This document shows, in pieces, positions 8,782 through 18,450 of a stretch of DNA of 64,000 bases (its first letter is position 1; each line of letters opens with the position of its first letter). A program made the position numbers and the translations under genes. This stretch comes from Pseudomonas sp. B28(2017) (GTDB taxonomy: Bacteria; Pseudomonadota; Gammaproteobacteria; Pseudomonadales; Pseudomonadaceae), in NCBI RefSeq assembly GCF_002113025.1, contig NZ_NEJH01000014.1, forward strand, positions 44,085 to 108,084, in the 5' to 3' direction. The notes under the pieces were generated by a model. The model saw nothing but the letters and a program-made list of their open reading frames with translations, did not search any database and was not told the origin of the DNA.

Positions 8782-9171
8782 ATGTCTGTTGCGACAACAG
8801 GAGTCCAGGGGCGCTGTGCGCATTGTCAGCGCACATCGCGGCTTCAACCCTGGCAACTCAATGCCATTGCGATCAATGAAGCGTTTGCCTGTGCCTACTG
8901 CCAGAAACACCTTCAGTTACGTTGCCCGGAACAGATCAAACGCTTCAAGTCGCTCGACTCGTTTTCACTGCTGCGCGCCAGCCTGCGGATGATGGTCGGC
9001 GTCGCCTTGCTGGTGGCGTTGGTGATGGAGTGGGTAGGGATGCTCAGCGTCATCGAACAGCTGAATGCTTCGCTGATTGCCATATTCGTGTATTTCGCGG
9101 TGATCCGTTACTTCCGCCGACGCCAGCACCTGACGCTGATCCTGGAAGCCGCCAAGGCTCACGCCAACTGA
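8782..9171 (+). CDS. Zinc-ribbon plus membrane-helix protein, unknown function
   Basis: 129 residues, ATG 8782 with a strong GGAGG ten bases upstream. Four cysteines in two CxxC pairs (CAHC near 12 and CAYC near 37) should bind zinc. Two hydrophobic helices (about 70-86 and 93-109) follow, and the C-terminus is basic. This suggests a small inner-membrane protein with a cytoplasmic zinc ribbon. It faces the convergent tatD-like gene without a gap. No named family recognised. Confidence 0.8.
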   Translation: MSVATTGVQGRCAHCQRTSRLQPWQLNAIAINEAFACAYCQKHLQLRCPEQIKRFKSLDSFSLLRASLRMMVGVALLVALVMEWVGMLSVIEQLNASLIAIFVYFAVIRYFRRRQHLTLILEAAKAHAN

Positions 9172-9948
9172 TTACCAGCCGAACACTTGGCAACTGTTGG
9201 CGGTGCTGGCCGCCGCCAGCTGTTCCGGGCTGATTGCCATCCATTGCGCCAGTGCTGTGCAGATCGCCGGCAAGTGTGTCGGGCTGTTGCGTTGGCCGGG
9301 GAACATGGCGGGCGCCATGTCCGGCGAGTCGGTTTCAAGCACCACCGAGTCCAGCGGCAATTGCGCCAGCACGCGGTGCATGCGCAGCGCCTGGGGCCAG
9401 GTCGGGGCGCCGCCGAGGCCGAGCTTGAAGCCGAGCTTGATGTATTCGCGGGCCTCTTCCTGGCTGCCGGCGAAGGCGTGGATGATGCCGGCCCGTTTCA
9501 GGCGAAACCGTTTGAGCGTGGCAATCACCGCCGCATGGCTACGCCTTACGTGGATCAATGCCGGCAGTTCGAAATCCGCCGCCAGTTGTAATTGCGCCTC
9601 GAACAACGCCTGCTGACGGTCGCGGTCCAGGGTTTCGATGAAATAGTCCAGGCCGATCTCACCCACCGCACACAGTTGCCGATGGCCGGCGAGACGTGTC
9701 AGCCAGTCACTGAGTTCGCTCAGGTGTTGCGGTCGATGATCGTCCAGATACACCGGGTGCAACCCGAACGCGGCGTACAGGTCGGGGTCACTCTGCACCA
9801 GCTCCCAGACCCGCTGCCAATTGGCCTGATAAACCCCCAGCACCACGATCCGCCGCACCCCGAGGGCGCGGCTGTCGGCCAGCAGCGTCTGACGGTCGGC
9901 GTCGAAGTCCGGAAAATCCAGATGGGTGTGGGTGTCGATCAGCTCCAC
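9172..9948 (-). CDS. TatD-family metal-dependent hydrolase
   Basis: 258 residues. The TIM-barrel nuclease family has the opening IDTHTHLDFPDF (metal-binding HxH), VGEIGLDY (metal Glu), a HVRRSH block in place of the more usual H-x-R, FAGSQEEA (the usual HcFsGs block, here HAFAGS), and the terminal ETDSPDMAP. Members are 3'-5' DNA exonucleases or related phosphoesterases. It lies 3 bases after fruR on the same strand, so the two are probably co-transcribed. Which of the several bacterial TatD paralogues it is cannot be settled here. Confidence 0.93.
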   Translation of the reverse strand: MELIDTHTHLDFPDFDADRQTLLADSRALGVRRIVVLGVYQANWQRVWELVQSDPDLYAAFGLHPVYLDDHRPQHLSELSDWLTRLAGHRQLCAVGEIGLDYFIETLDRDRQQALFEAQLQLAADFELPALIHVRRSHAAVIATLKRFRLKRAGIIHAFAGSQEEAREYIKLGFKLGLGGAPTWPQALRMHRVLAQLPLDSVVLETDSPDMAPAMFPGQRNSPTHLPAICTALAQWMAISPEQLAAASTANSCQVFGW

Positions 9949-9951
9949 GGT

Positions 9952-10947
9952 TCAATCCTGGTGAATACGCTGCTTGAACGTCCGCGCGATGGCTTGTACG
10001 CCGGGCCGGTAATCCGACTGCTCGATGGCGGCCAGGGCCAGCGCGAGGGCCTTGTCGGCGATCAGTTGATGTTGCTGGGCCATGGCGTTGACCGGTAGCG
10101 GCAGGAAGTCCAGCAACTGGGTGTCGCCGAACGTGCCGAGGCGCAGCGGACGGTTTTTCAGCGGGAAGTCGTGCAGCGCATCGAACACGCCCTGAAGCAG
10201 CACGTAGGATGTGGTTACCAGGGCATCGGGCAAATGGCCAAGACGCTGCAGCAACTCTTCCATCAATTGTTTACCGCACTCGCGGCTGAAGGACTCACCT
10301 TCTTCGATCAACACCTTACCGTTGAACCCGGCGAGAGCCTCTTTGAAGCCAGCGGCACGTTCCCGGCTGATGCTCAGTTCCGGGCGGGCGCCGATCAGCG
10401 CGATCTGCCTGGGCAGCGGCTCCAGCAGGCTGCGGGTCAGTTGCAGGCTGGCCTCGCGATCGTCGCTGATCACCGAACAGAAATGCTCGGGTTCCATGAC
10501 CCGGTCGATGGCGATGATCGGAATGCCCTTGGCCTGCAATTGGCGATAGCTGTCGTCACCGGCCGGCAGGCAGCTGGCAACGATCAGCGCGTCGCAGCGC
10601 CGGGCGCGGAACAGTTGCAGCAATTGCCGTTCGCTGTCCGGAGCATCGTCGGAACTGGCGATCAGCAACTGATAACCCCGGGCTCGCGCGCCTTGCTCCA
10701 GCAATTTGGCGATTCGCGCGTAACTGGGGTTTTCCAGATCCGGCAGAATGAACCCCAAAGTGCGCGTGTGTCGGCTGCGCAAACCGGCGGCCTGTGGGTT
10801 GGGCGTGAAGCCATGTTGTTCGACGACCGCGCGCACGCGTTCGACGGTGGCGCTGCTGATGCGCTGTTGTTCGGCCTTGCCATTGATGACATAGCTGGCG
10901 GTGGTGACGGACACACCGGCCAACTGGGCGATATCACTGAGTTTCAA
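9952..10947 (-). CDS. fruR: Fructose-operon regulator FruR (Cra), LacI family
   Basis: 331 residues. The N-terminal helix-turn-helix and hinge (KLSDIAQLAGVSVTTASYVI, about 1-60) are followed by a periplasmic-binding-like effector domain. It is divergent from fruBKA, with an operator at 11093-11104. In pseudomonads FruR is a local repressor of fruBKA that responds to fructose 1-phosphate, unlike the global Cra of enterics. Start ATG 10947. Confidence 0.95.
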   Translation of the reverse strand: MKLSDIAQLAGVSVTTASYVINGKAEQQRISSATVERVRAVVEQHGFTPNPQAAGLRSRHTRTLGFILPDLENPSYARIAKLLEQGARARGYQLLIASSDDAPDSERQLLQLFRARRCDALIVASCLPAGDDSYRQLQAKGIPIIAIDRVMEPEHFCSVISDDREASLQLTRSLLEPLPRQIALIGARPELSISRERAAGFKEALAGFNGKVLIEEGESFSRECGKQLMEELLQRLGHLPDALVTTSYVLLQGVFDALHDFPLKNRPLRLGTFGDTQLLDFLPLPVNAMAQQHQLIADKALALALAAIEQSDYRPGVQAIARTFKQRIHQD

Positions 10948-11092
10948 CCCGCTGTTTCCTTGTTTTTTCGAGTGTGCCTCGACATTTTCGTCAATCCTAA
11001 CCGATTAAGGCAGGTGACCATTGTCGCAACGCATCCGACAAGTTGAGCTTCAAGGATGGGACATTATCGAGTAACGTGCCATTCAATCTAGA

Positions 11093-11104
11093 TTAAACGT
11101 TTCA
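11093..11104. promoter_or_regulatory. FruR/Cra operator
   Basis: TTAAACGTTTCA, one base from the perfect palindrome TGAAACGTTTCA, and extended to GC on the right (TTAAACGTTTCAGC). It lies between fruR and fruB. A second palindrome, AATCTAGATT (11085-11094), abuts it on the left and may belong to the same regulatory region. Confidence 0.85.
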
Positions 11105-11127
11105 GCAAGCGTATTTTCTACGTCATA

Positions 11128-11232
11128 GGCGCCTTTGGCCGGTTCTGCCGTGAAACTGCCAAAAGTGACGACCAGGCGCCTAAGCTGGCTCAATCAAAAC
11201 AATACCTGGCGCCCCAAGGCGCCAAAAAGGAG
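11128..11232 (+). promoter_or_regulatory. fru leader with four GGCGCC palindromes
   Basis: GGCGCC occurs at 11128, 11175, 11208 and 11218. The last two form a perfect hairpin, TGGCGCC-CCAA-GGCGCCA (11207-11224), ending two bases before the AAGGAG ribosome binding site of fruB (11227-11232). The other copies can pair with either arm. An A-rich run (CAATCAAAACAATACC, 11191-11206), similar to the Hfq/Crc-bound CA motifs of Pseudomonas, lies between. Confidence 0.55.
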
Positions 11233-11237
11233 AAAGC

Positions 11238-14099
11238 ATGCTCGAGCTCACTGTAGAGCAGATTTCCATGGGCCAGTCGGCCGTGGACAAGTCCGCAGCA
11301 CTGCAATTGCTGGCCGGGCATCTGGTTGCTGACGGCCTGGTTACCGAGGGTTATCTCGCCGGATTGCAGGCGCGGGAGGCCCAGGGCTCGACCTTTCTCG
11401 GTCAAGGTATTGCCATCCCCCACGGTACGCCCGAAACCCGCGACCTGGTGTTCACCACCGGTGTGCGCCTGATGCAGTTCCCTGACGGTGTGGACTGGGG
11501 CGACGGTCATATCGTTTACCTGGCGATTGGTATCGCCGCCAAATCCGATGAGCATCTGCGCCTGTTGCAATTGTTGACTCGCGCTCTCGGTGAGACTGAT
11601 CTGGGGCAGGCCTTGCGTCGCGCCGGTTCCGCCGAGGCATTGCTGAAATTGCTGCAAGGTGCGCCGCAGGAGCTGGCGCTGGATGCGCAGATGATCGGCC
11701 TCGGTGTAGCGGCCGAAGATTTCGAAGAGCTGGTCTGGCGCGGCGCACGTTTGTTGCGCCAGGCCGACTGCGTGAGCAACGGTTTCTCCGCCGTGCTGCA
11801 ACAGGTTGAAGCGCTGCCGTTGGGCGATGGCCTGTGGTGGCTGCACAGTGAGCAAACGGTGAAGCGCCCCGGCCTGGCCTTCGTCACTCCGGACAAACCG
11901 CTGCGCTATCTCGGCCAGCCGCTCAATGGCCTGTTTTGCCTGGCCAGCCTCGGTGAGGCCCATCAAACCCTGCTCGAGCGCCTGTGCGCGTTGCTGATCG
12001 AAGGGCGTGGCCATGAGTTGGGGCGCGCCACCAGTAGCCGCAAAGTCCTCGAAGTGCTCGGTGGTGAAGTGCCCGCCGACTGGCCCAGCGCACGAATTGC
12101 GTTGGCCAACGCCCACGGTTTGCATGCGCGACCGGCGAAAATCCTTGCGCAACTGGCAAAGAGTTTTGAAGGTGACATCCGCGTGCGGATCGTCGATGGC
12201 CACGACAGCGCGGTGTCGGTAAAGAGCTTGAGCAAATTGCTCAGCCTCGGCGCCCGTCGGGGGCAGGTCCTGGAGTTCATCGCCGAGCCAGGCATTGCCG
12301 CCGATGCGTTGCCAGCCTTGTTGGCCGCCATCGAAGAAGGCCTCGGTGAGGAAGTCGAACCGCTGCCACCGGTAAGCCAGGCGCGCGAAGTCGTTGCCGA
12401 TATGGCCGAAGTAGTCCTCGCCCCGGTGTCGGGCAGCGTGGTTCAGGCAATTGCCGCTGCGCCGGGGATCGCCATCGGACCGGCCCATATTCATGTGCTG
12501 CAAACCATCGACTACCCGTTGCGCGGTGAGTCCGCCGCCATCGAGCGTGAACGTCTGCAACACGGCCTGGCACAGGTACGACGTGACATCCAGGGCTTGA
12601 TCGAGCGCAGCAAAAGCAAAGCCATTCGCGAAATCTTCATTACCCACCAAGAGATGCTCGACGACCCGGAACTGACCGATGAGGTTGATACGCGCCTCAA
12701 GCAGGGCGAAAGCGCCGAGGCGGCGTGGATGGCTGTGATCGAAGCGGCGGCCCGACAGCAGGAAGCGTTGCAGGATGCCTTGCTCGCCGAGCGTGCAGCC
12801 GACTTGCGCGACATCGGGCGTCGGGTGTTGATGCAGCTCAGCGGCATCGAAACCCCGAGCGAACCGGATCAACCGTACATTCTGGTAATGGACGAGGTCG
12901 GACCGTCCGATGTCGCCCGTCTCGATCCGGTTCGCGTGGCGGGGATTCTCACCGCCCGGGGTGGCGCTACGGCGCACAGTGCGATTGTTGCCCGGGCGCT
13001 GGGCATCCCGGCACTGGTCGGCGCCGGTCCCGGCGTGTTGCTGCTGGCACCGGGTACGCCGTTGCTGCTCGATGGCCAGCGCGGTCGTCTGCATGTGGAC
13101 GCTGACGCGGCGACCTTGCAGCGGGCCACGGCCGAACGCGATACCCGTGAGCAGCGCCTGAAGGCCGCCGCCGAGCAGCGTCACCAGCCGGCATTGACCC
13201 GCGATGGTCACGCCGTTGAAGTGTTCGCCAACCTCGGTGAAAGCGCCGGCGTGGCTGGCGCAGTGGAGCAGGGCGCCGAAGGCATCGGCCTGTTGCGCAC
13301 CGAACTGATCTTCATGGCCCACCCGCAAGCGCCCGACGAGGCAACCCAGGAAACCGAGTACCGCCGCGTCCTCGACGGTCTGGCCGGGCGGCCGCTGGTG
13401 GTGCGCACCCTTGATGTCGGCGGCGACAAACCGCTGCCGTACTGGCCGATCGCGAAGGAAGAAAACCCGTTTCTCGGCGTGCGCGGTATCCGCCTGACCT
13501 TGCAGCGCCCGCCGATCATGGAAGCGCAATTGCGCGCCTTGCTGCGGGCGGCCGACAATCGGCCGCTGCGGATCATGTTTCCGATGGTGGGCAGCGTTGA
13601 CGAGTGGCGCCAGGCCCGTGACATGACCGAACGCCTGCGTCAGGAAATTCCGGTCGCTGACCTGCAACTGGGGATCATGATCGAAGTGCCGTCGGCGGCA
13701 TTGCTGGCGCCGGTGCTGGCCAAAGAGGTCGACTTTTTCAGCGTCGGTACCAACGACCTGACGCAATACACCTTGGCCATCGACCGTGGCCATCCGACGC
13801 TGTCGGCCCAGGCCGACGGCTTGCACCCGGCGGTGCTGCAACTGATCGACATCACCGTGCGCGCGGCCCATGCTCACGGCAAATGGGTCGGTGTGTGCGG
13901 TGAGCTGGCGGCCGACCCGCTGGCGGTGCCGGTACTGGTCGGCCTCGGCGTGGACGAACTCAGCGTCGGGGCGCGCAGTATTGCCGAGGTCAAGGCGCGA
14001 ATTCGCGAACTGGGCTTCACTGAGACTCAAACCCTTGCCCGACAGGCCTTGGCCGTGGGCAGCGCCAATGAAGTGCGCGCACTTGTGGAGGCCCTGTAA
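11238..14099 (+). CDS. fruB: Fructose PTS multiphosphoryl transfer protein (EIIA-HPr-EI)
   Basis: 953 residues. The single polypeptide passes phosphate from PEP to FruA. An EIIA-Fru domain (about 1-145, active His in GIAIPHGTP near 62) comes first, then an HPr domain (about 283-370, His in NAHGLHARPAKI near 293). A full enzyme I (about 395-950) follows, with active His in RGGATAHSAIVARALGIPAL near 577, DLTQYTLAIDR and GVCGELA. It is the only complete EI in the window. Its stop overlaps the fruK start by one base. Expression is probably controlled by FruR and the leader upstream. Confidence 0.97.
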   Translation: MLELTVEQISMGQSAVDKSAALQLLAGHLVADGLVTEGYLAGLQAREAQGSTFLGQGIAIPHGTPETRDLVFTTGVRLMQFPDGVDWGDGHIVYLAIGIAAKSDEHLRLLQLLTRALGETDLGQALRRAGSAEALLKLLQGAPQELALDAQMIGLGVAAEDFEELVWRGARLLRQADCVSNGFSAVLQQVEALPLGDGLWWLHSEQTVKRPGLAFVTPDKPLRYLGQPLNGLFCLASLGEAHQTLLERLCALLIEGRGHELGRATSSRKVLEVLGGEVPADWPSARIALANAHGLHARPAKILAQLAKSFEGDIRVRIVDGHDSAVSVKSLSKLLSLGARRGQVLEFIAEPGIAADALPALLAAIEEGLGEEVEPLPPVSQAREVVADMAEVVLAPVSGSVVQAIAAAPGIAIGPAHIHVLQTIDYPLRGESAAIERERLQHGLAQVRRDIQGLIERSKSKAIREIFITHQEMLDDPELTDEVDTRLKQGESAEAAWMAVIEAAARQQEALQDALLAERAADLRDIGRRVLMQLSGIETPSEPDQPYILVMDEVGPSDVARLDPVRVAGILTARGGATAHSAIVARALGIPALVGAGPGVLLLAPGTPLLLDGQRGRLHVDADAATLQRATAERDTREQRLKAAAEQRHQPALTRDGHAVEVFANLGESAGVAGAVEQGAEGIGLLRTELIFMAHPQAPDEATQETEYRRVLDGLAGRPLVVRTLDVGGDKPLPYWPIAKEENPFLGVRGIRLTLQRPPIMEAQLRALLRAADNRPLRIMFPMVGSVDEWRQARDMTERLRQEIPVADLQLGIMIEVPSAALLAPVLAKEVDFFSVGTNDLTQYTLAIDRGHPTLSAQADGLHPAVLQLIDITVRAAHAHGKWVGVCGELAADPLAVPVLVGLGVDELSVGARSIAEVKARIRELGFTETQTLARQALAVGSANEVRALVEAL

Positions 14100-15040
14100 T
14101 GGCCCGGATTCTCACCCTGACCCTCAACCCGGCGCTGGACCTGACCGTCCAGTTGCCGCGCCTCGAAGCCGGCCAGGTCAACCGCAGCGATGTGATGCAC
14201 ACCCACGCCGCCGGCAAAGGCGTCAACGTGGCGCAAGTGCTGGCGGACCTCGGGCATCAGTTGACCGTCAGTGGCTTTCTCGGCGAGGACAATCTGCAAG
14301 CGTTTGAAACGCTGTTCGCCAGGCGCGGTTTTGTCGATGCCTTCATCCGCGTGCCGGGCGAGACCCGCAGCAACATCAAACTGGCGGAAGGTGACGGCCG
14401 CATCACCGACATCAATGGGCCGGGGCCACAGGTCAGCGAGGTGGCGCAGCAGGCCTTGCTGGATCGACTGGAGCAGATCGCACCGGGGCACGATGCGGTG
14501 GTTGTCGCCGGAAGCTTGCCGTTGGGCGTCAGCGCGCATTGGTTGCAGGCGTTGATTGTGCGCTTGAAGAACCTGGGGCTGAACGTCGCCCTCGACACCA
14601 GCGGCGAGGCGTTGCGTGCAGCGCTGAAGGCGGGGCCGTGGCTGATCAAACCCAACACCGAAGAGCTGGCCGAGGTGCTGGGCTGCGAGGTCGTGTCGGT
14701 CAGCGCCCAGGCCATAGCGGCAGAGCGTTTGCACGCCCAGGGCATCGAGCATGTGGTGATCTCCCACGGTGCCGAAGGCGTGAACTGGTTCAGCGTCGGC
14801 TCGGCATTGCATGCCACGCCACCCAATGTCAGCGTCGCCAGCACGGTGGGCGCGGGCGATTCCTTGCTGGCGGGGATGCTCCACGGTTTGCTCAGCGCCG
14901 ATACGCCGGAGCAAACCTTGCGCACCGCCACGGCGATTGCCGCGATGGCAGTGACCCAGATCGGTTTCGGCATTGGCGATGCAGCGCAACTGGCGCAGCT
15001 TGAACAGGGTGTGCGCGTGCGTCCCCTGACAGAACAATAA
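14099..15040 (+). CDS. fruK: 1-phosphofructokinase
   Basis: 313 residues, PfkB family. It phosphorylates fructose 1-phosphate, the product of FruA, to fructose 1,6-bisphosphate and so also removes the FruR inducer. Signatures are the opening ILTLTLNPALDLTVQLPRLE, AAGKGVNVAQVLADLG and the C-terminal STVGAGDSLLAGML with the catalytic Asp. The ATG at 14099 uses the last base of the fruB stop codon. Confidence 0.97.
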   Translation: MARILTLTLNPALDLTVQLPRLEAGQVNRSDVMHTHAAGKGVNVAQVLADLGHQLTVSGFLGEDNLQAFETLFARRGFVDAFIRVPGETRSNIKLAEGDGRITDINGPGPQVSEVAQQALLDRLEQIAPGHDAVVVAGSLPLGVSAHWLQALIVRLKNLGLNVALDTSGEALRAALKAGPWLIKPNTEELAEVLGCEVVSVSAQAIAAERLHAQGIEHVVISHGAEGVNWFSVGSALHATPPNVSVASTVGAGDSLLAGMLHGLLSADTPEQTLRTATAIAAMAVTQIGFGIGDAAQLAQLEQGVRVRPLTEQ

Positions 15041-15051
15041 GAGGGTTTGTC

Positions 15052-16791
15052 ATGAAGTTAGCCATCGTTACGGCCTGCCCGAACGGCATGGTCACCAGTG
15101 TGCTGTGTGCCCGGTTGCTCGATGCCGCGGCCCAGCGTCAGGGCTGGAGCACCAGTGTCGAAATCACCGATGCCACGCATCCTGAAAAGCAACTGTCGGC
15201 GGCCACTCTCGACGCGGCCGAGTGGGTGCTGCTGGTGACCAGCGCACCTGTGGATATGTCGCGGTTTGTCGGTAAGCGACTGTTCCAGAGCACCCCGGCC
15301 CAAGCCCTGCAAGACGTGGAAGCCGTGCTGCGGCGTGGTGCGCAGGACGCTCAGGTTTACGCTGCTGAAGAAGCGGTCGTCGAACCTGTGGCGGTTGCCC
15401 GGGACGCGCCGCGACTGGTGGCCGTCACCGCGTGCCCGACGGGCGTAGCCCACACGTTCATGGCTGCCGAGGCCTTGCAGCAAGCGGCCAGGCGCTTGGG
15501 CTATGACCTGCAGGTGGAAACCCAGGGCTCGGTCGGCGCGCGCAATCCATTGAGCGCGCAAGCGATTGCCGAGGCCGATGTGGTGCTGCTGGCGGCCGAT
15601 ATCGAAGTCGCCACCGAGCGTTTCGCCGGCAAGAAAATCTATCGCTGTGGCACCGGTATTGCCCTCAAGCAAGCGGAAGCGACCTTGAAAAAGGCCTTGG
15701 CCGAAGGCCAGCAGGAAAGCGCTGCGGGCGCTGCGAAAACAACGGCCAAACAGGAAAAGACGGGTGCCTACAAACACCTGCTGACTGGCGTGTCATTCAT
15801 GTTGCCGATGGTGGTGGCCGGCGGCCTGATGATCGCCTTGTCGTTCGTGTTCGGCATCACCGCCTTCAAGGAGCAGGGCACACTGGCGGCGGCGCTGATG
15901 CAGATCGGTGGCGACACTGCATTCAAGCTGATGGTGCCGCTGCTGGCAGGCTATATCGCCTATTCCATCGCCGACCGTCCGGGCCTCGCGCCGGGGATGA
16001 TCGGCGGTCTGCTGGCGAGCACCCTGGGCGCCGGTTTCATCGGCGGGATCATTGCCGGTTTCCTCGCCGGCTATGCGGCCAGGGCGATCAACCGGTATGC
16101 GCGTTTGCCGCAAAGTCTCGAGGCGCTGAAGCCGATCCTGATCATCCCGCTGCTGGCGAGCCTGTTCACCGGACTGGTGATGATCTACGTGGTCGGCAAA
16201 CCGGTGGCCGGGATGCTTTCCGGGCTCACGCATTTTCTCGACAGCATGGGCACCACCAACGCGATTCTGTTGGGGGTGTTGCTGGGCGGCATGATGTGCG
16301 TCGACCTCGGCGGACCGATCAACAAGGCGGCCTATGCGTTCTCGGTCGGGTTGCTGGCGTCGCAGAGTTACGCGCCGATGGCGGCGACCATGGCTGCGGG
16401 CATGGTGCCACCGATTGGCCTGGGTATCGCCACGTTCATTGCGCGGCGCAAGTTTGCGCAGACTGAGCGCGAAGCCGGCAAGGCAGCGCTGGTGTTGGGG
16501 TTGTGCTTTATCTCCGAAGGGGCGATTCCGTTTGCCGCGAAAGATCCGTTGCGGGTGATTCCGGCGAGCATTGCCGGTGGTGCGCTGACTGGTGCGCTGT
16601 CGATGTATTTCGGCTGCAAATTGATGGCGCCCCACGGAGGGTTGTTTGTGCTGGCGATCCCGAATGCGATCAATCATGCGCTGCTTTATTTGTTGGCGAT
16701 TGTGGCGGGGAGCCTGTTGACGGCGGTGGTGTATGCGTTGGTCAAGCGGCCGGAGGTGGTGGAGTTGGCGGTAGAACCCGTCACGGCCTGA
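15052..16791 (+). CDS. fruA: Fructose PTS permease, EIIB'BC
   Basis: 579 residues. Two EIIB-like domains stand in tandem: the first has TACPNGM with Cys 9, the second TACPTGVAHTFMAAEAL with the active Cys 128. Then comes an EIIC membrane domain (about 240-565, some 8-10 segments, with DLGGPINKAAY). It imports fructose as fructose 1-phosphate using phosphate from FruB. Start 12 bases after fruK, behind GAGGG. Confidence 0.97.
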   Translation: MKLAIVTACPNGMVTSVLCARLLDAAAQRQGWSTSVEITDATHPEKQLSAATLDAAEWVLLVTSAPVDMSRFVGKRLFQSTPAQALQDVEAVLRRGAQDAQVYAAEEAVVEPVAVARDAPRLVAVTACPTGVAHTFMAAEALQQAARRLGYDLQVETQGSVGARNPLSAQAIAEADVVLLAADIEVATERFAGKKIYRCGTGIALKQAEATLKKALAEGQQESAAGAAKTTAKQEKTGAYKHLLTGVSFMLPMVVAGGLMIALSFVFGITAFKEQGTLAAALMQIGGDTAFKLMVPLLAGYIAYSIADRPGLAPGMIGGLLASTLGAGFIGGIIAGFLAGYAARAINRYARLPQSLEALKPILIIPLLASLFTGLVMIYVVGKPVAGMLSGLTHFLDSMGTTNAILLGVLLGGMMCVDLGGPINKAAYAFSVGLLASQSYAPMAATMAAGMVPPIGLGIATFIARRKFAQTEREAGKAALVLGLCFISEGAIPFAAKDPLRVIPASIAGGALTGALSMYFGCKLMAPHGGLFVLAIPNAINHALLYLLAIVAGSLLTAVVYALVKRPEVVELAVEPVTA

Positions 16792-16802
16792 CACCGATTC
16801 CT

Positions 16803-16824
16803 GTAGGAGCGGGCTCGCTCCTAC
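16803..16824. repeat. REP palindrome, short variant
   Basis: GTAGGAGCG and CGCTCCTAC arms around GGCT form a palindrome 12 bases after the fruA stop, able to act as a 3' hairpin for the fru transcript. Confidence 0.75.
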
Positions 16825-16891
16825 AAGGTGGGGATGTCATGCCGGCTTCATCCAGCCATGCTTTAGTTTTTCCTTTTTCAGGGAGAACACC

Positions 16892-18433
16892 ATGAGCGAT
16901 TTCAACCTCGGGCGCCGTCGTGTCATGCAAGCGGTTGGCGCCGGATTGCTGTTGCCAGGGCTGGCGCCAGCGGTGATCGCTTCGGTCAAGGACCGGCCGC
17001 AACTCACCGACGGCGTGCAGTCCGGTGACCTGCTGGGCGACCGGGCGATCGTCTGGAGCCGCTGCGATCGCCCCGCACGGATGGTGGTGGAGTGGGACAC
17101 TCGCAGCCTGTTTCCCAACCCTCGGCGATTCGTCTCGCCCCTGGCCGATGCGCGCAGCGATTTCACCGCCCGGGTCGAACTCACCGGGCTGCCTGCCGAC
17201 CAGGCGATTTTCTATCGAGTGCAGTTTGAGGACGCCCAGAGTGGCGTTGCCAGCGAACCCTGGTTCGGTCACTTGCGCAGCGTGCCGCAGACCCGGCGCG
17301 ACCTGCGTTTTGTCTGGAGCGGCGACACCGCTGGCCAAGGCTTCGGCATCAACCCGGACATTGGTGGCATGCGCATCTACGAGGCGATGCGTCGACGTCT
17401 GCCGGATTTCTTTATCCACAGCGGCGACACCATTTACGCCGACAGCCCGATCCCGGCGCAGCTCACCACGGAAGGTGGCCGGGTGTGGCGCAACATCACC
17501 ACCGAGACCAAGAGCAAAGTCGCCGAGACCCTCGATGAGTACCGTGGCAATTACCGCTACAACCTGATGGATGAAAACATCCGCCGTTTCAATGCCGAAG
17601 TGCCGCAGATCTGGCAGTGGGACGACCACGAAGTGGTGAACAACTGGTCACCCGGCAAGCAGCTGGATACGCGCTACCAGAGCAAGGATATCCACAGCCT
17701 GGTGGACCGCGCACGCCAGGCCTGGCTCGAGTATGCACCGATGCGCTTGCAGAGCGCCGATGGCGGCGGGCGGATCTATCGCAAGCTCGGTTACGGGCCG
17801 CTGCTCGATGTGTTCGTGCTGGACATGCGCAGTTATCGCGGGGCCAATGACGACAATCTGGGCGAGGCCAAGCCGTTCCTCGGCCGTGAGCAACTGGACT
17901 GGCTCAAGCGCGAAATGCAGGCCTCGAATGCGCAATGGAAAGTGATCGCCGCCGACATGCCCATCGGCCTCGGTGTACCCGACGGCGAAGTCAGCCCCGG
18001 TATCACGCGGTGGGAAGCGGTGGCCAACGGTGAGCCTGGCCCGGCCCAGGGGCGCGAACTGGAAATCGCCGAATTGCTCGGTTTTCTGCGGGCGCGGCAG
18101 GTGCGCAATTTCCTGTTCCTGACCGCAGATGTACATTACTGCGCGGCCCATCATTACCATCCGGATCGGGCGGCGTTTCAGGATTTCGAACCGTTCTGGG
18201 AGTTCGTCGCCGGGCCTTTGAATGCCGGCAGCTTCGGGCCCAATCCGCTGGATAAAACCTTTGGTCCTGAGGCGGTGTTCGAGAAGGCACCACCCGCGCA
18301 GAACGTCTCGCCATTTGCCGGGTTTCAGTTTTTTGGCGAGGTGAATATTGAGGGGCAAAGCGGGGAGTTGAGCGTGGTGTTGCGGGATCTGGATGGGGTG
18401 TCTGTGTTTGAGCAGAAGCTGCAGCCGGTTTGA
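16892..18433 (+). CDS. PhoD-like alkaline phosphatase, Tat-exported
   Basis: 513 residues. A twin-arginine leader (GRRRVMQ near 7-13, then a hydrophobic AVGAGLLLPGLAPAV) predicts export of a folded metalloenzyme to the periplasm. An N-terminal beta domain (about 35-135) precedes the metallophosphatase domain, with WSGDTAGQG, FIHSGDTIYAD, QWDDHEVVNNW and LTADVHYCAAHHY as metal-binding blocks. PhoD enzymes hydrolyse phosphomonoesters and diesters with Ca and Fe. Start ATG 16892 behind AGGGAG. No Pho box was found in the short upstream gap. Confidence 0.93.
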   Translation: MSDFNLGRRRVMQAVGAGLLLPGLAPAVIASVKDRPQLTDGVQSGDLLGDRAIVWSRCDRPARMVVEWDTRSLFPNPRRFVSPLADARSDFTARVELTGLPADQAIFYRVQFEDAQSGVASEPWFGHLRSVPQTRRDLRFVWSGDTAGQGFGINPDIGGMRIYEAMRRRLPDFFIHSGDTIYADSPIPAQLTTEGGRVWRNITTETKSKVAETLDEYRGNYRYNLMDENIRRFNAEVPQIWQWDDHEVVNNWSPGKQLDTRYQSKDIHSLVDRARQAWLEYAPMRLQSADGGGRIYRKLGYGPLLDVFVLDMRSYRGANDDNLGEAKPFLGREQLDWLKREMQASNAQWKVIAADMPIGLGVPDGEVSPGITRWEAVANGEPGPAQGRELEIAELLGFLRARQVRNFLFLTADVHYCAAHHYHPDRAAFQDFEPFWEFVAGPLNAGSFGPNPLDKTFGPEAVFEKAPPAQNVSPFAGFQFFGEVNIEGQSGELSVVLRDLDGVSVFEQKLQPV

Positions 18434-18450
18434 TCGACACCTTGCCCCCT

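Noticed and set aside
11190..14030. A 946-codon open frame on the minus strand opposite fruB
   Set aside because: Shadow of fruB; composition (His, Gln, Arg rich) and lack of any motif show it is not coding.
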